Shown piece by piece: positions 8,865-16,745 of a stretch of 64,000 bases of DNA. The notes beneath the pieces are model-generated. The model did not search any database. It was not told the DNA's origin and saw only the letters and a program-made list of their open reading frames with translations. Numbering within the stretch: position 1 is the first letter of the stretch; every line of letters begins with the position of its first letter. The DNA comes from Moritella dasanensis ArB 0140 (GTDB lineage Bacteria; Pseudomonadota; Gammaproteobacteria; Enterobacterales; Moritellaceae). The stretch is from the NCBI RefSeq assembly GCF_000276805.1, contig NZ_AKXQ01000005.1:1-64000 (forward strand). Reading direction: 5' to 3'. The translations under genes and the position numbers were made by a program.

Positions 8865-9905
8865 TTATTTTTTCACATCAACATCACTGCTGATCAGTAT
8901 CGACATCCAGTTGTTGTCGTTAATCGTTTCTAAGCCAATTTTGACAATCATCGTCAGTGGTACTGCCAATAACATACCGACCAAACCAAGTAACCAGCCC
9001 CAGAAGATTAACGATAGGAATACGATCAAGGTCGATAAACCCAGTCCTTTGCCCATGAAGCGTGGTTCGACAACGTTACCCATGATCAAGTTAATCGTGA
9101 CATAACCTGCAGCTACTGCACCGGCTTGTGGTAAGCCCAGTTGCAACATCGTTAAGATAACCGCAGGCACAGCCGCAATTAACGAACCGATGTTAGGTAC
9201 GTAATTTAATAGGAAGGCAATCAAGCCCCACAACAGATAGAAATCGACACCCATAATAAACAACATGAGACCAACCGTGATACCCGTCGCGATACTGACT
9301 AAGGTTTTAATCGCCACATATTTGTTCACCGAATCTAAGAACTTGTCTAACTGGGCTAATTTGAAATCAGGGTCTTTAAACATTAAATGCAGTTTCTTCG
9401 GTAATACATCACCTTCAAACAGCATAAAGACCACCGTTAGCAAGATCAGGAAGATGTTTGCCATCACGCCTGACAAGCTACTAACCATGCTCGACACCAT
9501 CGTCACTGCAGTACCTGGGTTGAAGTATTCCAGTAAGGTATCAGATGATATTTGGATATTGTATTTATGTAAGAACGTAACTAGCTCGCCGTAGTGACCA
9601 CGGATTTGGCTTTGATAATCGCCAATATTACTGGTGAGTTGTTGCACGCTTGAACCAATTACGCTGGTGATCGTCAAGCCAATCAGGATGGCAAGAATCA
9701 GCACAGTAAAAATAGCGATTGTGCGTGGAATACGGCAACGTGTAATCAGGTTTACCAATGGGTTGCAGATAATGGCAATGAATATGGCCAGCAAAAATGG
9801 AATGATAATCGGCGTGGCAATTTTGATACCACCTAGAATAATGATCACAGCAGCGATCATCACCAAATTACGCATCTGGCTATTTTCGTTTAAAATTAGT
9901 TTCAT
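8865..9905 (-). CDS. tqsA: AI-2E family transporter, TqsA type
   Basis: A 346-residue inner-membrane protein with about eight hydrophobic segments, in the YdiK/PerM/TqsA superfamily. The C-terminal block GNVVEPRFMGKGLGLSTL followed by FWGWLLG matches my recollection of E. coli TqsA (YdgG) closely. TqsA has been linked to export of autoinducer-2. Other family members act as Na+/H+ antiporters or general efflux proteins, so the substrate here is inferred. It is monocistronic with its own terminator. The integration scar of the island begins about 120 bp upstream of its start. Confidence 0.85.
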   Translation of the reverse strand: MKLILNENSQMRNLVMIAAVIIILGGIKIATPIIIPFLLAIFIAIICNPLVNLITRCRIPRTIAIFTVLILAILIGLTITSVIGSSVQQLTSNIGDYQSQIRGHYGELVTFLHKYNIQISSDTLLEYFNPGTAVTMVSSMVSSLSGVMANIFLILLTVVFMLFEGDVLPKKLHLMFKDPDFKLAQLDKFLDSVNKYVAIKTLVSIATGITVGLMLFIMGVDFYLLWGLIAFLLNYVPNIGSLIAAVPAVILTMLQLGLPQAGAVAAGYVTINLIMGNVVEPRFMGKGLGLSTLIVFLSLIFWGWLLGLVGMLLAVPLTMIVKIGLETINDNNWMSILISSDVDVKK

Positions 9906-10027
9906 AGTTACTCATTAGGGGGCTACAGGGTGCGAATAGTCGCCAGTAGTCTACGACGTGACTGATGAATATAACCTTAACAAGATGAAAACACTATGTG
10001 TTTTATATAAACTCCAGTGTAGAGGTT

Positions 10028-10079
10028 TAAAATAATAGCTTTGATGACGTCTAGAGATGTTTGGTAGAGCTATGCTCAT
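10028..10079 (-). pseudogene. Integrase N-terminal remnant outside the island's left end
   Basis: Seventeen codons (MSIALPNISRRHQSYYF) match the N-terminus of the intact island integrase (MSIPLPNISRRNQTYYF) at 14 of 17 positions, then homology stops abruptly. The upstream DNA also matches the region upstream of the intact integrase, including the GTGCAAAATGAGTGC motif. This is the truncated 5' end of a second, diverged integrase, best explained by an older element once integrated at the same tRNA and mostly deleted. Confidence 0.8.
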
Positions 10080-10133
10080 ATTCAACTTTATAATGATTTG
10101 CGTGCAAAATGAGTGCGAAATAAATGGAAAGTT

Positions 10134-10208
10134 ATTACGAATTGAACTGGAGATGATTAACTGATTGATAATCATATATTTGAAGTAGAAATGGTGGAGC
10201 CAAACGGG
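10134..10208. repeat. Left 75-bp direct repeat (attachment-site copy)
   Basis: 75 bp matching 18281-18355 with one mismatch. The last 17 bases (10192-10208, TGGTGGAGCCAAACGGG) duplicate the 3' end of the tRNA-Ala gene. Sequence diverges immediately after. This marks the left end of the integrated element. Identity continues leftwards because a related integrase fragment lies there. Confidence 0.88.
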
Positions 10209-10292
10209 TGCACCACGATATCAAAAACTCTAGTTCAGCATTCGTAATATCAATGCGTTAGGGATACTGTAACACTAATTTTACACAAATGT

Positions 10293-10311
10293 GTGCAAAA
10301 TGAGTGCAAAT
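10293..10311. repeat. GTGCAAA-type repeat, candidate integrase arm site
   Basis: GTGCAAAATGAGTGCAAAT, two GTGCAAA units 11 bases apart, occurs here and identically at 18259-18277 upstream of the integrase. The first 15 bases recur at 10102-10116 by the integrase remnant. Copies at both island ends fit arm-type binding sites of a tyrosine integrase. A GTG-initiated 64-codon frame starting inside this repeat (10304-10498) is not recognised and is not called. Confidence 0.45.
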
Positions 10312-11049
10312 AAGACCGACTAAAATATCAACTGATAATCTAGAAGTGCCTATTCACCTTTTTATTAACGATAAATTATTGTTAATTGGGGGCTGCCTAG
10401 ATCCCTTAGATTTATCTGATTACCACCGAAGGCGTTGGGGTGTCGGTGCCATTCGAATACTTGATGCTTTAACTGCTCAAGCATCTTTTCTAAGTTAAAT
10501 CGACGATTAAATTTAAAGCAAAACTCTGCCTAATATAGAGGGAAATTCTTTTGCTTAATTGCATGATAAGTACCATGCATTGAATTTTTCACACTACTTA
10601 ATTTACCAATTTAAAATAGGTAAACTCAATGCTATCAGACCCGCCACCAATAACATCTCCAAACAGGTTAACCATCAGAAATAACAATAAATTTAGGCAT
10701 TAGGAGGGATGTTGTCAAAGCACCTAATTAATAATCAAAGAAAGATTTTTGCTGGAGGTTAGACAGATTAGACGGCTATAAATTTAATTAAGTATATTAG
10801 GAAAGGGTTTGATTGAATGGCTCTGCGCTGAGAACGCAGAGCCAACATCAATCAATCACTTCATATAATGAAGTGGGGCAAACAATATCAATTAAATTGT
10901 TCTACAACAAGGATTTTTTATAAATTAAAATTATTTTTATATTTTATATCGTTTAGAATTTTTTTCGCCTAAACGACATACTCAGCATGATTGAATTTGT
11001 TAATAATGCTCCCAACAAAACATCAATCAAAAAACTGAGAAACTTAAAA
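10312..11049. promoter_or_regulatory. Leader region of the adhesin gene with two hairpins
   Basis: About 740 bp with no supported gene. Two perfect hairpins lie close together: GGCTCTGCG/CGCAGAGCC (10819-10827 and 10835-10843, seven-base loop) and CACTTCAT/ATGAAGTG (10857-10864 and 10868-10875, three-base loop). Neither has a T-run. The following 10915-10980 is very AT-rich and probably holds the promoter. The hairpins could be a structured 5' leader, an operator, or the end of a small RNA. Confidence 0.4.
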
Positions 11050-12486
11050 ATGAAAAAATTATTATTAGCAACAATCATTGCATCAACATTCGCGTCAACT
11101 GCTGTTATGGCGGCTGACATGGGTCAACCAAATAAGCCTGAACGTCCTACGCATCCTGATTACTCAGTTGATGTTAAGGTTGACGCTTTCAATTTAATGA
11201 TTGAAAAAGCAAATCTTGAAAATAAAGTAATGATTACAAAAAATGTAAATGGTGATTACACTCTTATTCAAGAAGGTAAATCTCCTATTATTTTAGATTC
11301 AGAGAATGAATCGCAATTTAAACAAACTTTAGCGGCTGTAGCAAAAGATAATTCAAAAAATCGTCAAAATTCTCGCGATAAATTTAGCGTTAAACCAATC
11401 GAAGTACCTGTTAATCAAAAAATTGATATGATTAATGCACACCTAGCAAACTACGGTGAAGGTGAATCTTCTATTGTTCGAGATAAAAATGGTACTGTTA
11501 ACCTTACATTTATTGATCCTGTATCTGGTGAAGTACGTCAGTTAAACCTCTCTGATATGTCAGAAGAGCAGTTAGACATCGTTAAGCAAGCAACCCGTGA
11601 GCACGTTAACAACAATGCACCAATCGTTTCACCAATCAAACAACCTATTGTTCTAGATCCTGTTGAAGAACCTGTTATTAAACTTCCTCGTGTAATCACG
11701 CCTGAAGAACAAGCATCATATGAAATGACAATTGTTAATAATCTTACAGAACGTGCTAATAACATTAAAGAAAATGCAACTGATGAACAGAAGTTTGATA
11801 TTCTTAAAAATGAAGCAGGTAAGCAAGGTTATGAAATCACAGAATCAGAAGATGGTAATGATCTAGTATTCACTAAGGTTTCTGAAGTTGGTATAGAAGA
11901 ATCTATTGTAGTTAGCAAATCAGATATTGAATCAAAGGTTCAAGAAAAAGGTTCTGAATTGGCAGAGCAAAAAGAAACAAAACAAAAAGAACGTCAAGAG
12001 GCTATAATTCCTGATGATATGGTTGAGCCTACATTACCTGGTGATGTAGTTGGTGAAGCACGTGATAAATTGATTGATGGTCTTAAAGGTCTTGATGAAT
12101 CAGGTAGTGACGCAAACGAACAGTTACGCGAAAACTATAATCAACAATTAAGCCGTGATGATGCACAAGACGCAGCATTTAATGAGTTCAAGTTTGAAAC
12201 TCAAGCAGATATTGCAGACCTTTATAACGAAATCGACCGCCTAGACGAGAAAATGGATGGTGTTATGGCTGGTACTCACGCAATCAACAATGCGCGTCCA
12301 TTCCTAACTGGTGAAGGACAAACGGCTGTAGGTGTTGGTGCTGGTTTCGCTGGTTCATCTTCAGCAATCGCGGTAGGTGTCGCTCATAGTTTCAGTTCTA
12401 ACTGGTCTGTATCAAGTACTGTTAACGTGACAACAGGTTCATACAGCGAAGTATCTGGTGGCGTTGGTACTCAATTCATCTTCTAA
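11050..12486 (+). CDS. YadA-anchor trimeric autotransporter-like surface protein
   Basis: A 478-residue exported protein. A Sec signal peptide starts at MKKLLLATIIAS and ends near AVMAA. The start is set at 11050, because the frame's earlier ATG (10987) would put 21 residues before the signal peptide. Residues about 20-380 are acidic, Lys/Glu/Asp-rich and not recognised, with a predicted coiled-coil region (about 270-400). The last 65 residues (from about ARPFLTGEGQ) have the Gly-rich alternating pattern and terminal Phe of a YadA-type membrane anchor. Typical YadA head repeats are absent. Inferred to be an outer-membrane trimeric adhesin or surface stalk. It has its own terminator and converges on the resolvase. 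Confidence 0.75.
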   Translation: MKKLLLATIIASTFASTAVMAADMGQPNKPERPTHPDYSVDVKVDAFNLMIEKANLENKVMITKNVNGDYTLIQEGKSPIILDSENESQFKQTLAAVAKDNSKNRQNSRDKFSVKPIEVPVNQKIDMINAHLANYGEGESSIVRDKNGTVNLTFIDPVSGEVRQLNLSDMSEEQLDIVKQATREHVNNNAPIVSPIKQPIVLDPVEEPVIKLPRVITPEEQASYEMTIVNNLTERANNIKENATDEQKFDILKNEAGKQGYEITESEDGNDLVFTKVSEVGIEESIVVSKSDIESKVQEKGSELAEQKETKQKERQEAIIPDDMVEPTLPGDVVGEARDKLIDGLKGLDESGSDANEQLRENYNQQLSRDDAQDAAFNEFKFETQADIADLYNEIDRLDEKMDGVMAGTHAINNARPFLTGEGQTAVGVGAGFAGSSSAIAVGVAHSFSSNWSVSSTVNVTTGSYSEVSGGVGTQFIF

Positions 12487-12513
12487 TCTAGTTTAATACG
12501 CAATTAATTTAAT

Positions 12514-12548
12514 AAAACCCCGTACCTTGGCTGGATACGGGGTTTTTT
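12514..12548. terminator. Bidirectional terminator between adhesin and resolvase
   Basis: AAAACCCCGTA and TACGGGGTTTT form an eleven-base stem around an eleven-base loop, with six T on the plus strand and a shorter T-run on the minus strand. It serves the convergent adhesin (+) and serine recombinase (-) genes. Confidence 0.9.
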
Positions 12549-12559
12549 ACACTTAAATT

Positions 12560-13162
12560 TTATATCTTTTTAACACGCGCAATCGTAGCACGTGAACAGC
12601 CAAGTGCATTCTGTATATCAGTGTAACTCAGTCCACCAGCAAGCATTTTCTTAATATTTTTATGTAACTCAGTATTAATCTGCTTACCTTTATACTTACC
12701 TTCTTCTTTAGCCTTTGCAATTCCTTGCTTTTGACGTTTCAGTCTTGTTTCATAATCATCACGAGCCATTGCTGCACCGAGATCTAACATGAACCCAGTT
12801 AAGGCTTGCTGTATCGCTGATAACTCAGGTTGGCTTGTTGATAATGCTTGATGTGTCATCGGTTGATCAACAACAACAATAGTCAATCCTTTATCCTGAA
12901 TTCGTGACTTTAGTGTTTGCCACTGTTGATACGGTAAACGTGTCAATCGATCCATTTTCTCAATAACTAATACATCGCCATTATGTGAATCATTAATCAG
13001 GCGCTCTAGTTCTGGTCGTTCGGCTTTAGTACCTGATTCATTCTCAATATAGAAACCAGCAATCTTATGATTGTATGAATTAACAAATGTCGTTACTTCT
13101 TCTTTTGCTCGGTCTGCTGATTGCTCTTGTGTTGAAGCACGTAGATAACATCTGATAAACAT
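12560..13162 (-). CDS. Serine recombinase (resolvase/invertase family)
   Basis: A 200-residue small serine recombinase. The catalytic domain has YLRAST with nucleophile Ser10 and Arg8, and EKMDRLTRL with Arg72 and Arg75. The C-terminus ends in a helix-turn-helix (LSYTDIQNALGCSRATIARV). Length and layout match Tn3-type resolvases and plasmid multimer resolvases. Direct and inverted GGTTTC repeats just upstream look like its binding site. Next to a putative replicase operon, the likeliest role is resolving plasmid dimers. An invertase acting on the neighbouring adhesin gene is less likely, because no inverted crossover sites flank its promoter. Confidence 0.88.
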   Translation of the reverse strand: MFIRCYLRASTQEQSADRAKEEVTTFVNSYNHKIAGFYIENESGTKAERPELERLINDSHNGDVLVIEKMDRLTRLPYQQWQTLKSRIQDKGLTIVVVDQPMTHQALSTSQPELSAIQQALTGFMLDLGAAMARDDYETRLKRQKQGIAKAKEEGKYKGKQINTELHKNIKKMLAGGLSYTDIQNALGCSRATIARVKKI

Positions 13163-13175
13163 AATATTTCGCTCT

Positions 13176-13267
13176 GGTTTCGTTTAAGTGGTTTCACATT
13201 AACGGTTTCATTAAGGTGCTGTAAACTCTATATGAAACCAACCTATTGAGTATTGCAGTTAGTTTCA
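13176..13267. promoter_or_regulatory. GGTTTC repeat array, candidate res site
   Basis: GGTTTC occurs three times in direct orientation at exact 14-bp spacing (13176, 13190, 13204). The third copy, GGTTTCAT (13204-13211), has an inverted partner ATGAAACC at 13232-13239. A fourth variant AGTTTCA is at 13261. The array lies in the 110 bp upstream of the resolvase gene, the usual place for a res site that also autoregulates the resolvase. Confidence 0.55.
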
Positions 13268-13911
13268 CTGAGGTATACTCATAATGAACTAAATGTGAGA
13301 GTGTATCTGTTGGCTATTATGTTGCTGATATAAAAAGTCCACCAGCCGATACAAAAAATATATAGCCGATATTTAAGTGGGTATGGGGATGCATTTTTTT
13401 TATTTTCAGTACTTGAAGTATGGGGCCCTTCCCCCCTTTAGTTCCTGATAGGGAATAAACTACACCATTATTTTGTTTACTATTGTATTTGAGAGCGGCT
13501 TAGAAAATAAAAAATCAGTATAGATAAACACGCACTATGTCAGAGGTGATCAAAACACTTTTACCTATTCCTTATAACGTTGCTAATAGTGTTACGAATT
13601 GATTTAAATAGATTGGACTTTGTTTAGTTTTATCTCAAGTGTTCATTCGATAGATACGTAGTTATTGAGTTATTACGTACCAATACAGGTATTACGTACC
13701 TAGTTACCTAAAGATCTATACAAGAATAATATTGAAATAACCACACGCGCTAACCCCTACGGGATTCGGCTTAGTTATAACAGGAGAGGTTAGAGGAAGG
13801 CACAGAACAAGGTAAGCCAGCACCTTAGGAAGCCCATATAGGAACCTTACACTACTTATGTATTCGTTTAAGAACTTAACATTAAAATCAAATAATCAAT
13901 TGATAACTAAC
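13268..13911. other. Non-coding region with iteron-like repeats, candidate plasmid origin
   Basis: About 640 bp without a credible gene. Three TACGTA cores (13655, 13674, 13693) are spaced exactly 19 bp apart. The last two lie in an identical 11-mer TATTACGTACC (13671-13681, 13690-13700). A CTAACC/GGTTAG inverted pair lies at about 13750-13795. Iterons of this spacing are characteristic of plasmid origins. The position just downstream of the polymerase gene fits an origin, but only three copies are present. Confidence 0.45.
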
Positions 13912-15196
13912 TCACTTCTTACCTATCTTAATATCAATATTGAGTTCCTGCTTAATCAGCAAAGACAATTGATTACAATCAAGTTTTTCTTTGGTAAAAA
14001 CTCCATCATGCAACAATAAACAATCTTTTTTATTTGCCAGTTGATCACGTATTAGACATGTTATTTTACATTCTATATCTTGATATAATTTAGCAATGAA
14101 TGAAGCCGTATAAGTTTTTTCATGAATACTTTTCCTGTAGGCTTTAACTTGTTCATGTGTGCTTGCCTTAATGCGTTGTAATTCTTTAGTCATGTCCTTG
14201 AACTCAGCACGGAATAATTCAAACTCTTGTTCGTTCTTGATCGCCGCCAATGCTTCACCTCCAACCTCATCATGTATAGCGCTTCGACATCCCAAGGAAC
14301 TACCAAATGATTGATGAAGAAATACAAGTTTAACCTTCTCGCTGCTAGTGCCTGAGTTAAGCGCAATTCTTAATCTTGCTTGCTCTGTATCTGCAACATA
14401 ATTTGATATTGTTGGATATTTACTTTTATTACGAACTAACGATAGCAGAATTGCATATGCAGCCGCTTTCATATCATATTCAGTATATTGATTTAGTGTT
14501 GCATTGCGAATTGATCTGTCTTGCTGCTGTAGTCCTAGAGCGCCTTTAGTCCAGTAGCGCCCAAATATGCCACCCGATACATCATAATATTGAATAATGC
14601 AGCCGTGGTGCTTATAACAGTTAATAAGCGCCCATATAATATTACGTTTTTCTATGTGCTGAGGGGTATCATCGAGATAGATATAATATAGTTTACTTAG
14701 TGCTTCAATATCAGGATCAATAGTGCTTGTTGTTATTGGGTTTGAATAAACGAACTCATGCCATTTATTTGATTCTGATAATTTGTGTGTTTGATTTATA
14801 GTTAATACCGCATCCAATCGTCTTAACCAGAACTGATTTAATAGATACGGTTTGTTGTAGTTACCAACGCTATAATTACCTAATTTAGTAAAAATTCCCA
14901 TTTCAGTATTAAGATTATTAAAGGCTACTTGATTATTAAATCGTTTTAATATTTCACTCTGTCCACCGACATCATAAGCGTTTCCATTCTTAACGTGCTT
15001 TCTGTATCCAGTGATACACTCTGCAATCAGTAAACAGTAAACAGTATTCAAAAATATACTTGTTGTAATATCCCTTTGCTCTTTTTATTGATTGGGTAGG
15101 TAATAATAGTTCACGCTTTTGATATATGGCATCTGCTAAAATATTGGTATGAGTAATCTCTAAAGTAGTCTTATTTGGTATTGCCTTTTTTGCCAT
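13912..15196 (-). pseudogene. Compact family-A-like polymerase, frameshifted by a 7-bp duplication
   Basis: Two overlapping frames (ATG 15196 onwards, and 15051-13912) become one 425-codon gene if one copy of a 7-bp tandem repeat (ACTGTTT, about 15027-15044) is removed. ATG 15196 has GGGGA six bases upstream. The downstream frame has only an unsupported TTG start. The rejoined protein shows the palm motifs of the Pol I/T7 RNA polymerase superfamily in order: GR (210-211), LQQ (220-222), IR (227-228), motif A YDMKAAAY with Asp239, motif B Lys287 followed eight residues later by Phe295-Gly296, and motif C HDG with His394-Asp395. Spacings A-B (48) and B-C (107) are close to those of Pol I. There is no exonuclease domain. 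Inferred to be the element's replicative polymerase or primase-polymerase. The current allele may be inactive, phase-variable, or rescued by frameshifting. Confidence 0.6.
15027..15044. repeat. 7-bp tandem repeat that breaks the polymerase frame
   Basis: On the minus strand ACTGTTTACTGTTTACTG is two full 7-bp units plus four bases. Removing one unit joins the 5' frame, which carries the good ribosome binding site, to the long 3' frame with no other change. Slippage between two and one copies would therefore switch the gene off and on. Confidence 0.8.
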
Positions 15197-15347
15197 GTTT
15201 TTTCCCCATATCTTGGTTATTCTCGTATTGTGATTGAATCTCTTTAAGTAGTATTTTTATTGTTGCCGCAGGTGATTTGTTTGGATAAGTATCATCAACA
15301 AACTTTGCTACATCATCAGGTATTTCAAGGTTTAATTGTTTAGCCAT
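15171..15347 (-). CDS. Small RHH-like protein, 58 aa
   Basis: ATG 15345-15347 opens 58 codons (begins MAKQLNLEIPDDVAKFVDD, lysine-rich tail). A short beta-prone segment followed by two helices (SPAATIKILLKEIQSQY) resembles the ribbon-helix-helix fold of CopG-type plasmid copy-number or partition regulators, but this is a pattern judgement. Its ATG overlaps the stop of the upstream HTH gene (TAATG), and its 3' end overlaps the polymerase start by 26 bases. The three genes are thus tightly coupled. Confidence 0.6.
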   Translation of the reverse strand: MAKQLNLEIPDDVAKFVDDTYPNKSPAATIKILLKEIQSQYENNQDMGKKHGKKGNTK

Positions 15348-15502
15348 TACTTACCAGCCTTAACGTATTTTCTAACCGTATTAACATTCAGTTCAAGTCT
15401 CTTTGCTGTCTGTGTGTAGTTCTGTAATTCAGCAAAGACCGCGTGGACCTCTTCTATTTTATCTGCGCTTATTGTTGGTGCTCCGTGCTTAACGTTTATC
15501 AT
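15347..15502 (-). CDS. Small HTH DNA-binding protein, 51 aa
   Basis: ATG 15500-15502 opens 51 codons with GAGGGG eight bases upstream. The C-terminal half (NYTQTAKRLELNVNTVRKYV) reads as a homeodomain-like helix-turn-helix of the kind found in resolvase tails and small plasmid regulators. It is the first gene of the three-gene operon leading into the polymerase, with a one-base stop/start overlap to the next gene. Inferred to be a transcriptional or copy-number regulator. Confidence 0.65.
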   Translation of the reverse strand: MINVKHGAPTISADKIEEVHAVFAELQNYTQTAKRLELNVNTVRKYVKAGK

Positions 15503-15600
15503 GTAGCCATCCCCTCTTTAGTGTTGTTGTTTGTTATATAAGTATTTATTAACTAGTTAATAACCGGATCGCAAGACCAGCGACATCAAACGCTAGAAAC

Positions 15601-15625
15601 AAAAAAAACCAGTACTAGGCTGGTT
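15601..15625 (-). terminator. Rho-independent terminator after the unknown gene pair
   Basis: On the minus strand AACCAG and CTGGTT pair around a seven-base loop and are followed by eight T. It lies about 30 bases beyond the stop of the 82-aa gene and separates that pair from the replication operon. Confidence 0.85.
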
Positions 15626-15653
15626 TGTGTAATTCTTGCTGATCGGGAATCTA

Positions 15654-15902
15654 TTAACTTAAACCTTTATACAAATAGCATTCCCACTTATCCCAATCAT
15701 CTAATTTGACTCGTGCTAGATCCGCTTCAGTAAGTTTCTCTTTTGCAATATCTAAGATAATTGAAACCAAGATAGCAATGTCCTCTTGGCTTATGCCATC
15801 CATTGCAAATAAATCATAAAGCGCTCTTTCTCCAAATAGGTCTAAACGTTTTGCTACTTGAGTTAAGTAGTCATTTTGCTCACCCTCTACCATTACAATC
15901 AT
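15654..15902 (-). CDS. Hypothetical island protein, 82 aa
   Basis: Not recognised. An acidic, largely helical 82-residue protein (YLTQVAKRLDLFGERALYDLF, KLTEADLARVKLDDWDKWE). The start is set at ATG 15900-15902, one base after the upstream gene's TAG (TAGCATG), so it is translationally coupled to the 200-aa gene. The open frame extends to 15938 without a better start. A terminator follows directly. Function unknown. Confidence 0.65.
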   Translation of the reverse strand: MIVMVEGEQNDYLTQVAKRLDLFGERALYDLFAMDGISQEDIAILVSIILDIAKEKLTEADLARVKLDDWDKWECYLYKGLS

Positions 15903-15903
15903 G

Positions 15904-16506
15904 CTATAAACCCACTTCGTTAAATTCAACGCTTTCAATAGAACGACTGTTCCAGAAGTATTCTTCTAAAATTAAATCTTCGTCCTCGTAGCAGTCGTAC
16001 CATTCACCATTCCATGCGATTTCAATTACAGGCTTATCATTACTGGTGATTGTTGTAGTTGCGTCAAAAGTGGCTGTAAATGTATTCTCTCCCTCGTCTT
16101 CACAAGTATTATCGAAACTAACACCACTTCTTAACTCGTCATAGATTTCTAGATCGTCAGTATTAATACCGTGATCGTTAAACAGTGATTCAATAACTTC
16201 TAATATATCGTTATTATCAACACTTTGGTTTGCTCTACAGTGTTGAATCATTACGCTTGGGATCAGATCCTCAAGTTCAGAAAGACTTTGAAAATCCACC
16301 AGCGAAACACTCTCATTAATGTTGTGATCTTGGTTTTGAATGAGACACATACCGTTAACAGGGTTAAACGCAATGTTCCACTGTCGATCGCAATAGAACG
16401 TTGATCCATTACTATCTTGACCAGTACGCATAATGACTCTAGATAGATCAATAAAAATACCTCGCTGAACTTCAATTTTATTTAATAACGCGCTTAAATT
16501 AATCAT
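15904..16506 (-). CDS. Hypothetical island protein, 200 aa
   Basis: Not recognised. A very acidic protein (many Asp/Glu, especially 95-200) with few Lys/Arg, no signal peptide and no membrane segment. It contains an aromatic, acidic C-terminal patch (WNGEWYDCYEDEDLILEEYFW). AAAGGTAAAGAT precedes the ATG. It forms a two-gene unit with the 82-aa gene, between the integrase terminator and the replication operon. The acidity would be compatible with a DNA-mimic or anti-restriction role, but nothing in the sequence proves it. Confidence 0.65.
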   Translation of the reverse strand: MINLSALLNKIEVQRGIFIDLSRVIMRTGQDSNGSTFYCDRQWNIAFNPVNGMCLIQNQDHNINESVSLVDFQSLSELEDLIPSVMIQHCRANQSVDNNDILEVIESLFNDHGINTDDLEIYDELRSGVSFDNTCEDEGENTFTATFDATTTITSNDKPVIEIAWNGEWYDCYEDEDLILEEYFWNSRSIESVEFNEVGL

Positions 16507-16543
16507 ATCTTTACCTTTGATTTAGTTTTTTTTATTACAGGTA

Positions 16544-16567
16544 TAAAAAAAGAGCCATTAGGCTCTT
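16544..16567 (-). terminator. Rho-independent terminator downstream of the integrase
   Basis: On the minus strand AAGAGCC and GGCTCTT pair around a four-base loop, followed by a run of T. It lies about 180 bases after the integrase stop and just upstream of the 200-aa gene. Confidence 0.82.
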
Positions 16568-16745
16568 AATAAGGGTCGTAAATTTTATTTTAAGAACGAA
16601 TAAAAATCAGTTCTTAAACCTATATCATGACTCAATACTTTTATTCATCTAAAAATATTTTTTATCACTTAAAAATCAAATGGTTATAGTGAATTTAAAT
16701 TTAAACATGTTTATAGCACCTCAAATTAGTGAAAATTCAGTTCGC

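Noticed and set aside
9951-10175. A 74-codon minus-strand frame as an intact gene
   Set aside because: Only a short stretch resembles the integrase N-terminus. The rest is unrelated read-through, so it is a remnant.
10304-10498. 64-codon GTG-initiated frame at the left end of the island
   Set aside because: It starts inside the GTGCAAA repeat, has no ribosome binding site and no recognisable similarity.
10819-13162. Serine recombinase as a phase-variation invertase for the adhesin gene
   Set aside because: No inverted crossover sites flank the adhesin promoter, and the gene order (resolvase convergent, sites upstream of its own gene) fits a resolvase better.
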